Assembly (NCBI GenBank): GCA_905233595.1
Contig: CAJOFI010000064.1
Coordinates: 1-5,169 of the forward strand
Direction: 5' to 3'
DNA from: an uncultured Oscillospiraceae bacterium
Lineage (GTDB): Bacteria; Bacillota; Clostridia; Oscillospirales; Oscillospiraceae
DNA: 5,169 bases
The translations under genes were made by a program, and so were the position numbers. Numbering within the stretch: position 1 is the stretch's first letter; each line of letters starts with the position of its first letter. The notes beneath the pieces were generated by a model. That model worked only from the letters and a program-made list of their open reading frames with translations. It made no database searches and had not been told where the DNA came from. Of this stretch, positions 3,928 to 5,169 are shown in pieces.

Positions 3928-5169
3928 GCCTGATTAAGTATAGAGTTCGTGAGGTGGCGAAGGATTTTAACGTACCCTCCAAGGATATTGTGAAGATCCT
4001 CACGGATTATCTCACAGCTCCCAAGAGCACCGCCCAGGTGCTGGAGAATCACGAGCTGGACGTTATCTTCGAGTATATGACCCAGCACAACCAGGCCGAG
4101 AGCCTGGAGCAGATCTTCAAGACCCCGGCTCCCAAGCCCGTCGAGGAGAAGAAGCCGGAGGCGAAGCCCGCCCAGCCGCAGCAGCAGCGCAAGCCCGCCC
4201 AGGGCGCAAAGGCCGCGCAGCCCCAGCAGAAGGCACCCGCGCAGCCCCAGCAGAAGGCGCCCGCGCAGCCCCAGCAGCAGTCCAGGCAGGAGAAGCCCAA
4301 CAAGCCCCACACGCCGCGCCAGGTGGCGGAAAAGCGCGTGGTGGACACCCGCGGCGGCGCTTCCGTGAACATCGAGAAGTACAACGAGAAGTTTGAGGAT
4401 ATGGCCGGGGCGAGGAACGTCGGCGGCAGCGGCCGCAACGGCGGCAATTTCTCCGGCGGCAAGAAGGAGAAGATCGGCGGCAAGAACAAGCAGCGCCAGC
4501 AGGCCCCCTCCTCCAAGCGCCGCCAGGAGGAGCGCGACAAGATGCAGAAGCTGCAGCTTGAGATCGCGCGCAAGCAGCAGCTCAAGGTCGAGATCCCGGA
4601 CGAGATCGCCGTGGGCGAGCTGGCCGCCCGGATGAAGAAGACCGCCTCCGAGGTCATCAAGCAGCTCATGAAGCTCGGCGTGTTCGCCTCCGTGTCGGAG
4701 ATCATCGACTACGACACTGCGGCCGTCGTCGCGATGGAGCTCGGCTGCAAGGTGGAGAAGGAAGTCATCGTCACCGTGGAGGAGCGCCTGATCGACGACC
4801 ACGAGGACAAGGCCGAGGATCTCAAGCCCCGCGCCCCCGTCGTGGTGGTCATGGGTCACGTTGACCACGGCAAGACCTCCCTGCTCGACTACATCCGCCA
4901 CGCGAACGTCGTCTCCGGCGAGGCCGGCGGCATCACGCAGCACATCGGCGCCTACACCGTGGAGATCAACGGCAGCCCCATCACCTTCCTCGACACCCCG
5001 GGTCACGAGGCCTTCACCTCCATGCGCGCCCGCGGCGCCATGGTCACCGATATTGCGATCCTCGTCGTGGCCGCAGACGACGGCATCATGCCCCAGACCG
5101 TGGAGAGCATCAACCACGCCAAGGCGGCGAACATCCCCGTCGTGGTCGCCATCAACAAGATGGATACCG
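3924..5169 (+). CDS. infB: Translation initiation factor IF-2 (3' partial)
   Basis: The first 415 codons are open to the window edge; G5 and the C-terminal tRNA-binding domains lie outside. IF2 is the GTPase that brings initiator fMet-tRNA to the 30S subunit and promotes subunit joining. Seen in order: an IF2-N domain (about 2-52, [20 protein letters not shown]); a long charged Pro/Gln/Lys/Gly linker (about 65-205) with an 8-residue repeat; a basic helix (about 197-224, [20 protein letters not shown]); a second IF2-N domain (about 226-277, [20 protein letters not shown]); and the G domain from about 303. G1 is GHVDHGKTS (311-319), the switch I/G2 region GITQHIGAY (336-344), G3 DTPGHEAF (357-364) and G4 NKMD (411-414 at the edge), all intact. 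AAGGAGG at 3909-3915 lies 8 nt before the ATG, inside ylxQ, and the start overlaps the ylxQ stop by ATGA. Confidence 0.97.
   Translation, partial: MSLIKYRVREVAKDFNVPSKDIVKILTDYLTAPKSTAQVLENHELDVIFEYMTQHNQAESLEQIFKTPAPKPVEEKKPEAKPAQPQQQRKPAQGAKAAQPQQKAPAQPQQKAPAQPQQQSRQEKPNKPHTPRQVAEKRVVDTRGGASVNIEKYNEKFEDMAGARNVGGSGRNGGNFSGGKKEKIGGKNKQRQQAPSSKRRQEERDKMQKLQLEIARKQQLKVEIPDEIAVGELAARMKKTASEVIKQLMKLGVFASVSEIIDYDTAAVVAMELGCKVEKEVIVTVEERLIDDHEDKAEDLKPRAPVVVVMGHVDHGKTSLLDYIRHANVVSGEAGGITQHIGAYTVEINGSPITFLDTPGHEAFTSMRARGAMVTDIAILVVAADDGIMPQTVESINHAKAANIPVVVAINKMDT
4215..4280 (+). repeat. 24-nt tandem repeat in the IF2 linker
   Basis: A 24-nt unit encoding AQPQQKAP runs at 4215-4238 and 4239-4262, followed by a partial third copy at 4263-4280 (AQPQQQ). 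The copies are nearly identical at DNA level, differing by one base at a third codon position (GCA versus GCG), which points to recent slippage. It lies in the poorly conserved linker between the two IF2-N domains and keeps the reading frame. Confidence 0.85.

Noticed and set aside
3813..5117. 434-codon open frame on the minus strand opposite ylxQ/infB
   Set aside because: It is antisense to a clear IF2 gene; its Leu/Gly/Asp/His-rich, low-complexity protein is the expected mirror of GC-rich codons. No ribosome binding site or family motif is seen.

Overview
The window is a GC-rich stretch (genes strongly prefer G or C at the third codon position) whose gene order and protein types point to a Gram-positive bacterium of the class Clostridia, probably a gut-type Oscillospiraceae relative. 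The evidence is the Firmicutes-type order rimP-nusA-ylxR-ylxQ-infB, a NusA without the C-terminal acidic repeats of enterobacteria, strong AGGAGG-type ribosome binding sites, and a VanY-type peptidase next door. The taxon is an inference; no rRNA or other marker is present.

Layout, all genes on the + strand. (1) Positions 2-280 hold the C-terminal end of a membrane-anchored protein: a Pro/Thr/Ala stalk, one membrane helix and a basic tail. (2) 326-1162 is a membrane-anchored M15B (VanY/LdcB-like) peptidoglycan carboxypeptidase with a TTG start. (3) 1163-1385 is non-coding: three short tandem palindromes, then a good sigma-A promoter (1282-1310) and a terminator-like hairpin (1335-1363) in the leader of the next operon. 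(4) rimP (1386-1841), a 204-nt hairpin-filled gap, nusA (2046-3098), a 134-nt gap with hairpins between identical 14-bp direct repeats, then ylxR (3233-3499), ylxQ (3496-3927) and the first 415 codons of infB (3924 to the window end). ylxR-ylxQ-infB are joined by two ATGA stop/start overlaps.

Together the second block is the conserved transcription/translation operon: RimP matures the 30S subunit, NusA controls RNA polymerase pausing and termination, YlxR and YlxQ are small RNA-binding proteins (RNase P modulator and L7Ae-like kink-turn binder in Bacillus), and IF2 delivers initiator tRNA. The first block concerns the cell envelope and is probably a separate unit.

I do not see a new multi-gene system. 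The points worth following are non-coding: the promoter plus premature terminator ahead of rimP, which fits NusA autoregulation by attenuation, and three different palindrome or direct-repeat clusters that occupy every long gap in the window.
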